Of a stretch of 6,114 nt of DNA, positions 1 through 5,200 are shown in pieces (position 1 is the stretch's first letter; every line of letters begins with the position of its first letter). This DNA is from an uncultured Pseudogracilibacillus sp. (lineage in GTDB: Bacteria > Bacillota > Bacilli > Bacillales > Amphibacillaceae): contig CALGOZ010000139.1 of assembly GCA_937960785.1 (NCBI GenBank), forward strand, positions 1 to 6,114, read 5' to 3'. Under the pieces are notes generated by a model. It ran no database searches. It saw only the letters and a list, made by a program, of their open reading frames with translations, and was not told the DNA's origin. Made by a program: the position numbers and the translations under genes.

Positions 1-208
1 ATATTAAAATAATGGCGACGAAGGCTAATGTCGCATTCCAAACGATTTCGGTTACAGTTATAACATCAGAAATATCAACAACACCTACGAGTAAGGCAAT
101 TAGTGCACCACCAACGGCTGAAAAACCGATATTTAACTCTTTTGGTTGCCAAATAACGAAAATTAACGTGAGAATAAAAATACATAATGCCAGTAATGAT
201 GTAAGCAA
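1..208 (-). CDS. arsB: Arsenite efflux pump ArsB, N-terminal part (cut by window edge)
   Basis: This is the first 69 codons of a membrane carrier that exports arsenite or antimonite; the rest lies beyond the left edge (the family is about 430 residues). The translation has a hydrophobic segment at residues 3-20, then IWQPKELNIG (19-28), a small-residue-rich segment SAVGGALIALLVGVV (30-44) and ITVTEIVWNATLAFVAII (50-67). This matches the start of the ArsB family, in which WQP and TxIVWNATL are characteristic. I chose the TTG at 208-206 because GGGAGGA (221-215) sits six bases before it. In-frame alternatives are TTG at 214, which touches the Shine-Dalgarno, and GTG at 232 behind AAGGTGA. No arsR or arsC is seen in the window, so any operon partners would lie to the left. 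The family call is firm; the symbol assumes ArsB rather than the unrelated Acr3 type. Confidence 0.85.
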   Translation of the reverse strand, partial: MLTSLLALCIFILTLIFVIWQPKELNIGFSAVGGALIALLVGVVDISDVITVTEIVWNATLAFVAIILI

Positions 209-246
209 AGACAATCCTCCCGAAAAATACACTTTATCACCTTAAA

Positions 247-297
247 TAATTAACTAACTATCTTTATTTTATCTCCTCTTGGATAACTAAGTAATTA
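247..297 (-). promoter_or_regulatory. Imperfect hairpin in the arsB leader with a Shine-Dalgarno-like loop
   Basis: On the minus strand, TAATTACTTAGTTATC (297-282) can pair with GATAGTTAGTTAATTA (262-247). Fifteen of 16 positions pair as RNA, three of them as G-U, with one C-U mismatch. The 19-base loop contains AAGAGGAG with no usable start codon after it. A weak promoter, GTGACA (333-328), 16 bases, TAGAAA (311-306), would start transcription just before the hairpin. The pairing is seen directly. A role as leader structure or as a repressor dyad for an ArsR-type protein is inference. I see nothing else in the 209-475 gap except the promoter of the next gene. Confidence 0.4.
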
Positions 298-383
298 GGA
301 TTATATTTCTATGTACAGTTTATTATTTGTCACAGCTTTTGTACAATGTTTTTGACTTTTTCCTAAACATATTGAAAGCTGTA

Positions 384-412
384 TTGCGCAAAAATTATCG
401 TTATTTTACAAT
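384..412 (+). promoter_or_regulatory. Possible sigma-A promoter of the 55-residue membrane protein gene
   Basis: TTGCGC (384-389) and TACAAT (407-412) are 17 bases apart, and transcription would begin near 419, about 57 bases before the start codon at 476. The -10 element is good, but the -35 matches only its first three bases. Confidence 0.4.
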
Positions 413-475
413 AAAAAACGAACAGTGATTACAATCTCCTCTCAAGACAGTTTATTTTAGAAAGAAGGTGTTTTC

Positions 476-643
476 ATGACGAATCGACTGTTCTTACTTC
501 TAATCGTATTCCTCTTAATCTTGTTCATTACAATTAAACAACTCGGACTTTTAAGTACGACGCTAACCGCGGTTCTTTTCTTTATCGGATTCATTTGTAT
601 TCTAGTAATCGGTATTTATCAATTATTGAAATATTTAAAGTAA
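476..643 (+). CDS. Small hydrophobic protein with two predicted membrane segments, unrecognised
   Basis: This is a 55-residue ORF with a good ribosome binding site (AGAAGGTG, ending at 470) five bases before its ATG. I do not recognise the family. The protein is almost wholly hydrophobic: a first membrane segment at about residues 5-20 (LFLLLIVFLLILFITI), a short polar turn KQLGLLSTT (21-29), and a second segment at about 31-48 (TAVLFFIGFICILVIGIY), ending QLLKYLK. The lone Arg near the N-terminus and the Lys-rich C-terminus suggest both ends may be cytoplasmic. It is divergent from arsB and convergent with the decayed SMR gene, so it is probably transcribed alone. There are no charged residues inside the segments, so no transport or catalytic role can be read. 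Coding is supported by the binding site, the promoter and the orderly hairpin topology. Confidence 0.65.
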   Translation: MTNRLFLLLIVFLLILFITIKQLGLLSTTLTAVLFFIGFICILVIGIYQLLKYLK

Positions 644-697
644 AGTTAAGCAGTTAGTTAATCGATTCGATTGTTAATTTCTTCACATTTGTTTTGC

Positions 698-878
698 CTA
701 AGCCTCTTTCGGTTCAGATAAACTAGGATTTATAAGTACTACCCCTACAATAATCACTAGTAAACCGAATAAATTTATCGTTGTCATAACTTCATTTTAC
801 CGTTGCAGTTAATTTTAACATGGTTGAACCAAAAACTTCAGATACGATTGCACTTAATAAATAAACGAAACTCAACAA
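698..878 (-). pseudogene. Small multidrug resistance (SMR/EmrE family) transporter, internally deleted
   Basis: Two pieces of one SMR exporter gene survive. The 5' piece starts with TTG at 878-876, behind AAAAGGAGT (894-886), and reads MLSFVYLLSAIVSEVFGSTM then LKL. This aligns with the first membrane helix of EmrE and places the essential substrate/proton-binding Glu at residue 14, exactly as in EmrE. It stops at TGA 794-792 after 28 codons. The 3' piece is in another frame (from about 787 to TAG 700-698) and reads INLFGLLVIIVGVVLINP and a polar tail, the fourth helix and C-terminus of the family. About 55-60 residues, covering helices 2 and 3, are missing from a protein normally of 105-110 residues. 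The wreck lies 35 bases downstream of the TetR gene, the usual regulator-transporter layout. The product cannot be a working exporter. Confidence 0.8.
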
Positions 879-913
879 CAGAATTACTCCTTTTCTAGCT
901 CATTACAAAGCGA

Positions 914-1414
914 TCATACGAGCTCTTTTATTTCTTTTTTTATATTTGTTTCCTTTCCATATAAAATATGAAACCAAATTCCATCACATATGAGACGTAG
1001 TTGTAGTTTTTTCGTTAAATCGCCGTCATCTTCTCTAAATTCTTGCTCCCAACTGGCCAAGGTCGACTCCCAAAGTTGTTTGCTTTGTTCATGTTCTAGA
1101 GATGAGATAAATACGGCAGGCAAAAAAATCGAATGAGACTCTTTAAAAAAAGCTAGCGTACTCAAGGCATAGGCTCTTGTATACCTGGCCACTCCGGATA
1201 AAGAGCGTTCATAACGTTCCAATAATTGTTCAAACTTCTTAACTGCCATCTTATTCATTTCAAGCAGTAAATTATCCTTTGAGTCAAAATGATATAGGAC
1301 ACCACCCTTTGACAAACTCGATCGTTTAGCCAAATAATCGATCGTCAATTGTTGAATTCCTTCCTCATAGATAATCATTGCAACATTTATCAATAATTCC
1401 TCTTTTTTGTTCAT
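914..1414 (-). CDS. TetR-family transcriptional repressor
   Basis: This 166-residue DNA-binding protein probably represses its own promoter and the efflux gene that once followed it. The N-terminal helix-turn-helix covers about residues 8-45, with the recognition part in LTIDYLAKRSSLSKGGVLYH (23-42) followed by FDSKDNLL, the classic TetR signature. The remaining helical part is the ligand-binding and dimerisation domain. It ends with LRLICDGIWFHILYG (139-153), a pattern common in TetR proteins that control drug exporters. The ATG at 1414 has AGAGGTG (1427-1421) six bases upstream. The protein is somewhat shorter than the usual 180-200 residues but looks complete. Its operator palindrome is immediately upstream (1430-1453). 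The ligand cannot be told from sequence. With the SMR gene broken, its present target may be only itself or genes elsewhere. Confidence 0.92.
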   Translation of the reverse strand: MNKKEELLINVAMIIYEEGIQQLTIDYLAKRSSLSKGGVLYHFDSKDNLLLEMNKMAVKKFEQLLERYERSLSGVARYTRAYALSTLAFFKESHSIFLPAVFISSLEHEQSKQLWESTLASWEQEFREDDGDLTKKLQLRLICDGIWFHILYGKETNIKKEIKELV

Positions 1415-1429
1415 TTTTTACACCTCTTA

Positions 1430-1453
1430 ACTATACTGAACGTTCAGTATAGT
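1430..1453. promoter_or_regulatory. TetR-type operator, perfect 24-base palindrome
   Basis: A perfect inverted repeat of two 12-base arms is centred between 1441 and 1442; its core reads TACTGAACGTTCAGTA. It lies between the -10 element and the ribosome binding site of the TetR gene, over the expected transcription start. This is where an autorepressor of this family binds. Confidence 0.85.
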
Positions 1454-1482
1454 GTTATACAAAGGAAAATATACATTCACAA
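1454..1482 (-). promoter_or_regulatory. Sigma-A promoter of the TetR/SMR operon
   Basis: On the minus strand TTGTGA (1482-1477) and TATAAC (1459-1454) are separated by exactly 17 bases. The predicted start point falls inside the adjoining operator palindrome, so a bound repressor would block initiation. Confidence 0.65.
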
Positions 1483-1511
1483 TCTTTTCGATGCTTTAGC
1501 TGAATTTATAT

Positions 1512-1547
1512 AAAAAAAGGCGACTATTCTTATCGAATAATCACCTT
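1512..1547 (-). terminator. Rho-independent terminator of the dioxygenase gene
   Basis: On the minus strand the stem GGTGATTATTC / GAATAGTCGCC (11 pairs, two of them G-U, extended by AA/TT) closes a five-base loop and runs into seven T residues. It begins about 20 bases after the stop codon of the dioxygenase gene. Confidence 0.85.
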
Positions 1548-1566
1548 AGCCTTCCTTCAGCTTTCT

Positions 1567-2550
1567 TTATTCATACTCTTTTTCAAACGTAATCGTGCTA
1601 CGAACTGTATCGATTGGTCGTACCATTTGTTCGATTTGGTCTCGTTTATTTTCTAGAAACGGTGGTAGCGATAATTTTTCCCCTAAAGTTTCATACGGTT
1701 CATCCCCCATAAATCCGGGACCGTCGGTTGCAAGTTCGAATAAAATTTGCGGTGCAACACCTGCATATAGGGATTCAAAAAAGAAACGATCCACATGACC
1801 AGAGGTACGAAAGCCAAACTTAGATAAACGTTTATCCCAAGCATCGATTGCATCCCGATTTTCTACACGGAAAGCAAGATGGTGCACAGTACCATACCCC
1901 TGTTGAGCGGGCGGTAGTTCAGTATTATGTTCCACGATTAAAGACGCGCCATTTCCCCCTTCGCCAACTTCGAACAAATGATAAACTCCCTCTGTTGCCA
2001 CATGACGGAATTGAAACACCTTTTCTAACATTTCTTTAAAATAATCAAAGCGTTCAATTGTAATAAAAGAAGGACCTAAGCCGGTAATCGCATACTCTAA
2101 TGGAATCGGTCCCTTTTGCCATGGGATGCCAGAAGCGACTCCTTCATTTTTTTCATCGGAAATAAGCTGATACTGCTGATCATCAAAGTCGACGAAAGGT
2201 AACACTTTTTTACCGAACTGCTCCTTAATTCCTTCGTGTTTTACATTTAAGCGGTTGAAACGCCTTTCCCAATACTCTAATGCCTCATCACTTGGTACTC
2301 GAAAGGACGTTCGAGAAATTTCATTCGTGCCGTGTTCACCCTTTGGAATTCCCGGAAAATCGAAAAAAGTCATATCCGTACCCGGATTCCCTTCATCATC
2401 AGCGAAAAATAAATGATACGTTCGAATATCGTCTTGGTTAACCGTCTTTTTCACAAGACGCATGCCTAATGTATACGTAAAAAACTCATAATTTTTCTCT
2501 GCACTGCTCGTAATTGCTGTTACATGGTGAATTCCTTTTAATCCTTGCAT
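1567..2550 (-). CDS. Ring-cleaving extradiol dioxygenase, MhqA/MhqO/MhqE family (glyoxalase fold)
   Basis: This 327-residue cytoplasmic enzyme of the vicinal-oxygen-chelate superfamily is predicted to open the ring of hydroquinone or catechol-like compounds using Fe(II) or Mn(II). Two VOC modules are visible. The first starts GIHHVTAITS (6-15) and includes VNQDDIRTYHLFFADDEGNP (37-56). The second covers about 150-275 with TVHHLAFRVE (221-230) and ILFELATDGPGF (269-280). The likely metal ligands are H9, H224 and E272, all present. The tail YETLGEKLSLPPFL (286-299) is typical of the B. subtilis MhqA, MhqO and MhqE proteins, which have about 310-320 residues. The ATG at 2550 follows AAAGGTGA at good spacing. 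The gene stands alone with its own promoter and terminator, and an MhqR-like box upstream suggests induction by quinones. Which of the three paralogues it matches best cannot be decided here, so no symbol is given. Confidence 0.93.
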   Translation of the reverse strand: MQGLKGIHHVTAITSSAEKNYEFFTYTLGMRLVKKTVNQDDIRTYHLFFADDEGNPGTDMTFFDFPGIPKGEHGTNEISRTSFRVPSDEALEYWERRFNRLNVKHEGIKEQFGKKVLPFVDFDDQQYQLISDEKNEGVASGIPWQKGPIPLEYAITGLGPSFITIERFDYFKEMLEKVFQFRHVATEGVYHLFEVGEGGNGASLIVEHNTELPPAQQGYGTVHHLAFRVENRDAIDAWDKRLSKFGFRTSGHVDRFFFESLYAGVAPQILFELATDGPGFMGDEPYETLGEKLSLPPFLENKRDQIEQMVRPIDTVRSTITFEKEYE

Positions 2551-2646
2551 AATTGTCTCACCTTTCTAGTTTTAAATAGTGTCATATCTTTGCTTACTCT
2601 TCCCTAAGAATTTATGACATAAACAACATTTTCAGATTCACTTATC

Positions 2647-2675
2647 ACTTTACTAATCAATTGAAAGGCGGTCAA
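2647..2675 (-). promoter_or_regulatory. Sigma-A promoter of the dioxygenase gene
   Basis: On the minus strand TTGACC (2675-2670) and TAAAGT (2652-2647) are 17 bases apart, about 95 bases upstream of the start codon. Five -35 bases and four -10 bases match the consensus. The MhqR-like box lies directly upstream. Confidence 0.55.
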
Positions 2676-2681
2676 TAAATT

Positions 2682-2699
2682 TGCCTCGATCTCGAGATA
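2682..2699 (-). promoter_or_regulatory. MhqR-like operator upstream of the dioxygenase promoter
   Basis: The minus strand reads TATCTCGAGATCGAGGCA. As I recall it, the B. subtilis MhqR box is TATCTCGA, two bases, TCGAGATA. The first half-site here is perfect and the second matches six of eight bases. It sits seven bases upstream of the -35 element of a gene of exactly the type MhqR controls. A 10-base perfect palindrome (ATCTCGAGAT, 2689-2698) overlaps it and offers an alternative reading of the dyad. Confidence 0.6.
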
Positions 2700-2708
2700 T
2701 CTTTTATA

Positions 2709-2740
2709 GAAAAACTGAATCGATTTGAAACGATTCAGTC
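2709..2740 (-). terminator. Rho-independent terminator of the CBS-domain gene
   Basis: On the minus strand ACTGAATCG / CGATTCAGT form nine perfect pairs around an eight-base loop, followed by a run of T. It begins about eight bases after the stop codon. It separates this gene from the MhqR-like box and promoter just beyond. Confidence 0.8.
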
Positions 2741-2747
2741 TTTAAGT

Positions 2748-3203
2748 TTATTCCTCTAAAAATAAATGGGTCATAATATCTTTTCTTGAAACAATCCCGA
2801 TTAATTTATTTTGATTATCTAAGACCGGGAGACGTTTTATTTGTTTACGTACGAGTAGATTCGCTGCTTTTTCAATCGAATCCTCCGGCCTGATTGTTAC
2901 GACATCTTCGGTCATTACTTCTTCAACTGTTAAACCCATCGACCTTTTTACTTCTTCAAAAAATTTATTCGGATTGTCTAAATAAATAATACCACCGAGA
3001 AATTCTAAATAAGCTGGTGTAGGAACTTTTGCTTTACGACGGATTAAATCTCCCTCGGTTATCATTCCTTTAACAAAACCGGCTTCATCTACTACTGGTA
3101 AACCACTTAAGTTGTTTTCAGCTAATAATTTGGCGCACGTTTCTACGGTTTCTTCTTCGCGAACTGTAATTACATCTTTCGTCATAATATCTTTAATCTT
3201 CAT
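2748..3203 (-). CDS. Two-CBS-domain protein, probable adenine-nucleotide sensor
   Basis: This 151-residue soluble protein consists of a pair of CBS domains, a module that usually binds AMP, ATP or similar ligands. CBS1 covers about residues 1-55 (KDIMTKDVITV at 4-14, LPVVDEAGFVKGMITEGDLI at 35-54). A linker with the family-typical LGGIIYLDNPNKF (69-81) follows. CBS2 covers about 94-148 (VEEVMTEDVVTI at 93-104, LPVLDNQNKLIGIVSRKDIM at 125-144). Each ends in the G-[IM]-[IV]-[ST]-x-x-D nucleotide-site pattern. No effector domain is attached, so its partner is unknown. I chose ATG 3203-3201, where the first CBS motif starts and GGGAG lies eight bases upstream. The frame stays open to an ATG at 3386, but that extra 61 residues look non-coding and include the promoter region. 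An extended -10 (TGTTAAAAT, 3246-3238) lies just upstream. Confidence 0.88.
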   Translation of the reverse strand: MKIKDIMTKDVITVREEETVETCAKLLAENNLSGLPVVDEAGFVKGMITEGDLIRRKAKVPTPAYLEFLGGIIYLDNPNKFFEEVKRSMGLTVEEVMTEDVVTIRPEDSIEKAANLLVRKQIKRLPVLDNQNKLIGIVSRKDIMTHLFLEE

Positions 3204-3357
3204 ATCGACTACTCCCGTCTTAAATGTCTTTTCCTCTATTTTAACATATGAGTTTTCGTTAATTCTAAACATTTTGTTAACCTTTGGATAATGATTCCTA
3301 TTATTAGTTTGTGGCGATAAGTAATATTTCAAGCAAACAAAGCTAAAAAGAATATTG

Positions 3358-3492
3358 TTAGCTTTTTTGACAAAGACAACTTTCACATTTTATAAGGCCA
3401 ATTGGTCTTGCCTTATACTGAATCACTTCGCACTTAAACATAGACGATAGGTCCGCTATACTTTGTGAATAGTTTTTGTATTTTACAATCAT
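3358..3492 (-). CDS. Possible small Cys-containing protein, unrecognised
   Basis: A 44-codon ORF starts with ATG 3492-3490 and ends with TAA 3360-3358, on the same strand as the genes on both sides. The composition is protein-like, with polar residues throughout. The C-terminal end reads IGLIKCESCLCQKS (31-44), a CxxCxC cluster that could bind metal; another Cys is at residue 21. The ribosome binding site is weak (AGGA, 11 bases upstream), and an inverted repeat lies inside the frame. I do not recognise the family. It could be a true small protein, the remnant of a larger gene, or chance. Confidence 0.3.
   Translation of the reverse strand: MIVKYKNYSQSIADLSSMFKCEVIQYKARPIGLIKCESCLCQKS
3367..3417 (+). 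promoter_or_regulatory. Promoter-like pair with an overlapping inverted repeat
   Basis: TTGACA (3367-3372), 18 bases, then TATAAG (3391-3396) resembles a plus-strand sigma-A promoter. The second element is also the left arm of a perfect inverted repeat: TATAAGGC (3391-3398) and GCCTTATA (3410-3417), with 11 bases between. No plus-strand gene follows, so an antisense transcript or an operator is possible, but chance is not excluded. Confidence 0.25.
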
Positions 3493-3523
3493 AGTAACAG
3501 ATTTCCTGTAATAAACTATTTAT

Positions 3524-3563
3524 TAAAAAAGATTAGAATCGTTACTTATTCGATTCTAATCCT
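3524..3563 (-). terminator. Rho-independent terminator of the dpaAB operon
   Basis: On the minus strand GATTAGAATCG / CGATTCTAATC form 11 perfect pairs around a nine-base loop (3542-3550), followed by six T residues. It begins about 20 bases after the dpaB stop, so the operon ends after two genes. Confidence 0.9.
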
Positions 3564-3583
3564 TTCATTCTATTCAACTATTA

Positions 3584-4159
3584 TTAAAGTAAAACTGGCT
3601 GTAGTTGTTTTCCGTGTAATGTCGCTTCAATTGTTTGTTCAATTAAGGTGAAATCAGCTACTAAGGAGTTCGGTTTCCCTTTCGGATCATCCTGGGTAAA
3701 CGGTACGAAATAAACATTTTTCATATTTAATAATAGGCCGATATTTTTACCATTTGCACCTAGGCCATCATTCGTTGCAATTGCTAAGACGATAGGCTTT
3801 TGATTTCGTAATTGTGCCTTACAAGCCATCGTTACTGGGGTATCGGTAATGGCGTTTGCTAACTTTGCCGTCGTATTTCCCGTACAAGGTGCCACTACGA
3901 TTAAATCAAAATTTAATTCTGGACCAACTGGCTCTGCATCGACAATCGTATTAATAATTTTATTTCCGGTAAGATCTTCTAACTTTTTATTCCAATCGGC
4001 CGATTTACCAAAACGGGTGTCGAAAGAGTTAGCTGCATAAGACATGATTGGAAAAAGCTCTATATCTTCTCGTTTTGCTAACTTCTCAATTTCTTTGAAA
4101 ACGACATCATAATTGCAAAAAGAACCGGTAATTGCAAAGCCAATTCTTAACTTTTTCAC
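3584..4159 (-). CDS. dpaB: Dipicolinate synthase subunit B (SpoVFB)
   Basis: With DpaA this flavoprotein-like subunit makes dipicolinic acid from the lysine-pathway intermediate dihydrodipicolinate, in the mother cell during late sporulation; the product then fills the spore core with calcium. The 191 residues align with SpoVFB over their whole length (about 200 in B. subtilis). Visible features are the N-terminal IGFAITGSFCNY (6-17), NSFDTRFG (44-51), EDLTGNKII (61-69), EPVGP (76-80), the flavin-type VVAPCTGNTTAKLANAITDTPV (88-109), ATNDGLGANG (128-137) and the tail KQLQPVLL. It starts with GTG (4159-4157), whose bases overlap the dpaA stop as GTGA. GGAGG lies seven bases upstream, so translation is likely coupled. 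It is transcribed from the dpaA promoter and closed by its own terminator. Confidence 0.96.
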   Translation of the reverse strand: MKKLRIGFAITGSFCNYDVVFKEIEKLAKREDIELFPIMSYAANSFDTRFGKSADWNKKLEDLTGNKIINTIVDAEPVGPELNFDLIVVAPCTGNTTAKLANAITDTPVTMACKAQLRNQKPIVLAIATNDGLGANGKNIGLLLNMKNVYFVPFTQDDPKGKPNSLVADFTLIEQTIEATLHGKQLQPVLL

Positions 4160-5025
4160 GTTGAAACCTCCAGGTCAATTAATATATTGTAAATTGTTTT
4201 TCTTATACAACGGGCAGCTGTTAATGGGGCCACCTTCCCTGGAAGACCTAAGGCTAAATACGTTTCTAAGTTTAGTTGCCTTGCAGCATCTCGATCAATT
4301 CCACCTGGTTGTGAGGCTAGATCGATTAATATACAATTTTTATCAACTTTTTGTAATTTTTCATCGGTTAATAAAATTGCCGGAACAGTATTAAAAATAG
4401 TATCCATCTTGTGTAAATAGTAATCGAGATCCTCTAAATGGACTGCTTCATATCGATAAGCGGTAGCAACTGCAAGATCACTAAATTTACGGGCAACGAC
4501 ATGGACTTTTGCACCGAGATGATATAATCTGTCTGCTAACACTTTTCCGATTCTACCAAAACCTAATACGAACACGTTTGAACCATGGATTGTAATATCT
4601 TGCTTTTCCATCGCTAGTTGCAGTGCCCCTTCAACAGTCGGGATTGCATTTAGCCATTGCAATTCTTCGCGGACAAAATAATCGATGATCCTTAAACCTT
4701 TTCTTCTACCTTTATTTAATTGTTGTTTCGGAATATGACCACCGAGTAATATTTGCTTGCTATTCATTTGTTGAAAAAGTTGTGCCAAAGTTATTTCCGT
4801 ATTTGAGTAAGGGACATTCAAGTTTCCTTTTTTATTTGTAAACGGTAGAGGACCAATTAAAATATCGCTTGCTTCTATTGCTTCTTCTAAAGTTAATACT
4901 AATTTAGGTTCTGTTGCTTCTAATTTATCAAAACCATAAAAAGTCACTTGTTTACCATCTTCAGCTAACAATTGTCCTAATAAAAAACTTCGACGATCGC
5001 CACCTAATATCGTTACTTTCTCCAT
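4156..5025 (-). CDS. dpaA: Dipicolinate synthase subunit A (SpoVFA)
   Basis: This is the NAD(P)-binding subunit of dipicolinate synthase, the last step of dipicolinic acid formation in the sporulating mother cell. Of its 289 residues (about 297 in B. subtilis), the N-terminal part (1-120) starts VTILGGDRRSFLLGQLL (4-20). NAIPTVEGALQLAME (126-140) precedes a Rossmann domain with the dinucleotide loop VLGFGRIGKVLADRL (153-167, GxGxxG at 155-160). DLASQPGGID (235-244) and ALGLPGKVAPLTAA (258-271) follow, both hallmarks of the family. ATG 5025-5023 is the only sensible start. The Shine-Dalgarno GGAGGGA (5042-5036) is strong but ten bases away, wider than usual, with a three-codon ATG-AGC-GAA-TAA frame in between. 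A sigma-K-type promoter lies upstream and dpaB follows with a four-base overlap. The asd-dapG-dapA genes that follow in B. subtilis are absent. Confidence 0.96.
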   Translation of the reverse strand: MEKVTILGGDRRSFLLGQLLAEDGKQVTFYGFDKLEATEPKLVLTLEEAIEASDILIGPLPFTNKKGNLNVPYSNTEITLAQLFQQMNSKQILLGGHIPKQQLNKGRRKGLRIIDYFVREELQWLNAIPTVEGALQLAMEKQDITIHGSNVFVLGFGRIGKVLADRLYHLGAKVHVVARKFSDLAVATAYRYEAVHLEDLDYYLHKMDTIFNTVPAILLTDEKLQKVDKNCILIDLASQPGGIDRDAARQLNLETYLALGLPGKVAPLTAARCIRKTIYNILIDLEVST

Positions 5026-5059
5026 TATTCGCTCATCCCTCCGTTGTATAAAACTAATA

Positions 5060-5087
5060 TATACTATGACTATTTACGATTTCGGTG
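5060..5087 (-). promoter_or_regulatory. Sigma-K-type promoter of dpaAB
   Basis: On the minus strand CATAGTATA (5068-5060) matches the sigma-K -10 pattern CATAnnnTA exactly, and CACC (5087-5084) lies 15 bases upstream, fitting the AC-containing -35. The start point would be near 5053, about 28 bases before the dpaA start codon. In B. subtilis spoVF is also transcribed by sigma-K RNA polymerase in the mother cell. Confidence 0.75.
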
Positions 5088-5133
5088 AATCTTATATTAT
5101 TGATGTGTTATGTTACTATTTAGTTTAGTGCGA

Positions 5134-5162
5134 TTGATAATCATTATCATTTATAGTACAAT
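5134..5162 (+). promoter_or_regulatory. Sigma-A promoter of the flavin oxidoreductase gene
   Basis: TTGATA (5134-5139) and TACAAT (5157-5162) are 17 bases apart, each with five of six consensus bases. Transcription would begin near 5169, about 32 bases before the start codon. The Fur box covers the -35 and most of the spacer. Confidence 0.8.
5135..5149. promoter_or_regulatory. Perfect 7-1-7 Fur box
   Basis: TGATAATCATTATCA matches the Bacillus Fur box consensus TGATAATnATTATCA at every defined position. Fur with Fe(II) bound here would occlude the -35 element of the plus-strand promoter. The expected effect is repression in iron-rich cells and release on iron starvation. Confidence 0.93.
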
Positions 5163-5200
5163 GAAATTAGCAATACGAATAAGATAAAGGAAGATGTGCG

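Larger units (their letters stand above)
3204..3583. other. 380-base stretch between dpaB and the CBS gene
   Basis: This stretch holds, from right to left on the minus strand, the dpaB terminator, a doubtful 44-codon ORF (3358-3492) and the promoter region of the CBS gene. On the minus strand TGTTAAAAT (3246-3238) is an extended -10 with no good -35. Centred near 3404 there is an inverted repeat next to a plus-strand promoter-like pair. No RNA gene or mobile element is recognisable. Confidence 0.5.

Noticed and set aside
12..245. Plus-strand open frame of 77 codons at the left edge
   Set aside because: It runs antisense to the recognisable ArsB N-terminus, has no ribosome binding site and its translation is low-complexity.
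312..345. Two TGTACA sites 28 bases apart upstream of arsB, considered as a metal-repressor operator
   Set aside because: The hexamers are short self-palindromes, do not match the ArsR or CopY-type boxes I know, and can occur by chance in AT-rich DNA.
660..672. Palindrome AATCGATTCGATT between the small membrane protein gene and the SMR remnant, considered as a terminator
   Set aside because: The arms are separated by a single base, so no hairpin loop can form, and no T tract follows on either strand.
1595..2039. Two plus-strand open frames (1595-1798 and 1848-2039)
   Set aside because: Both lie inside the dioxygenase gene on the opposite strand and have no binding site or recognisable product.
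3204..3386. 61-residue N-terminal extension of the CBS protein from an ATG at 3386
   Set aside because: The extension has no ribosome binding site or family similarity and covers the promoter-like region. CBS proteins of this type start right at the KDIMTKDV motif, where GGGAG is correctly placed.
3849..4394. Plus-strand open frames (3849-4040 and 4113-4394) under dpaA and dpaB
   Set aside because: They are antisense shadows of two full-length, clearly recognised genes.
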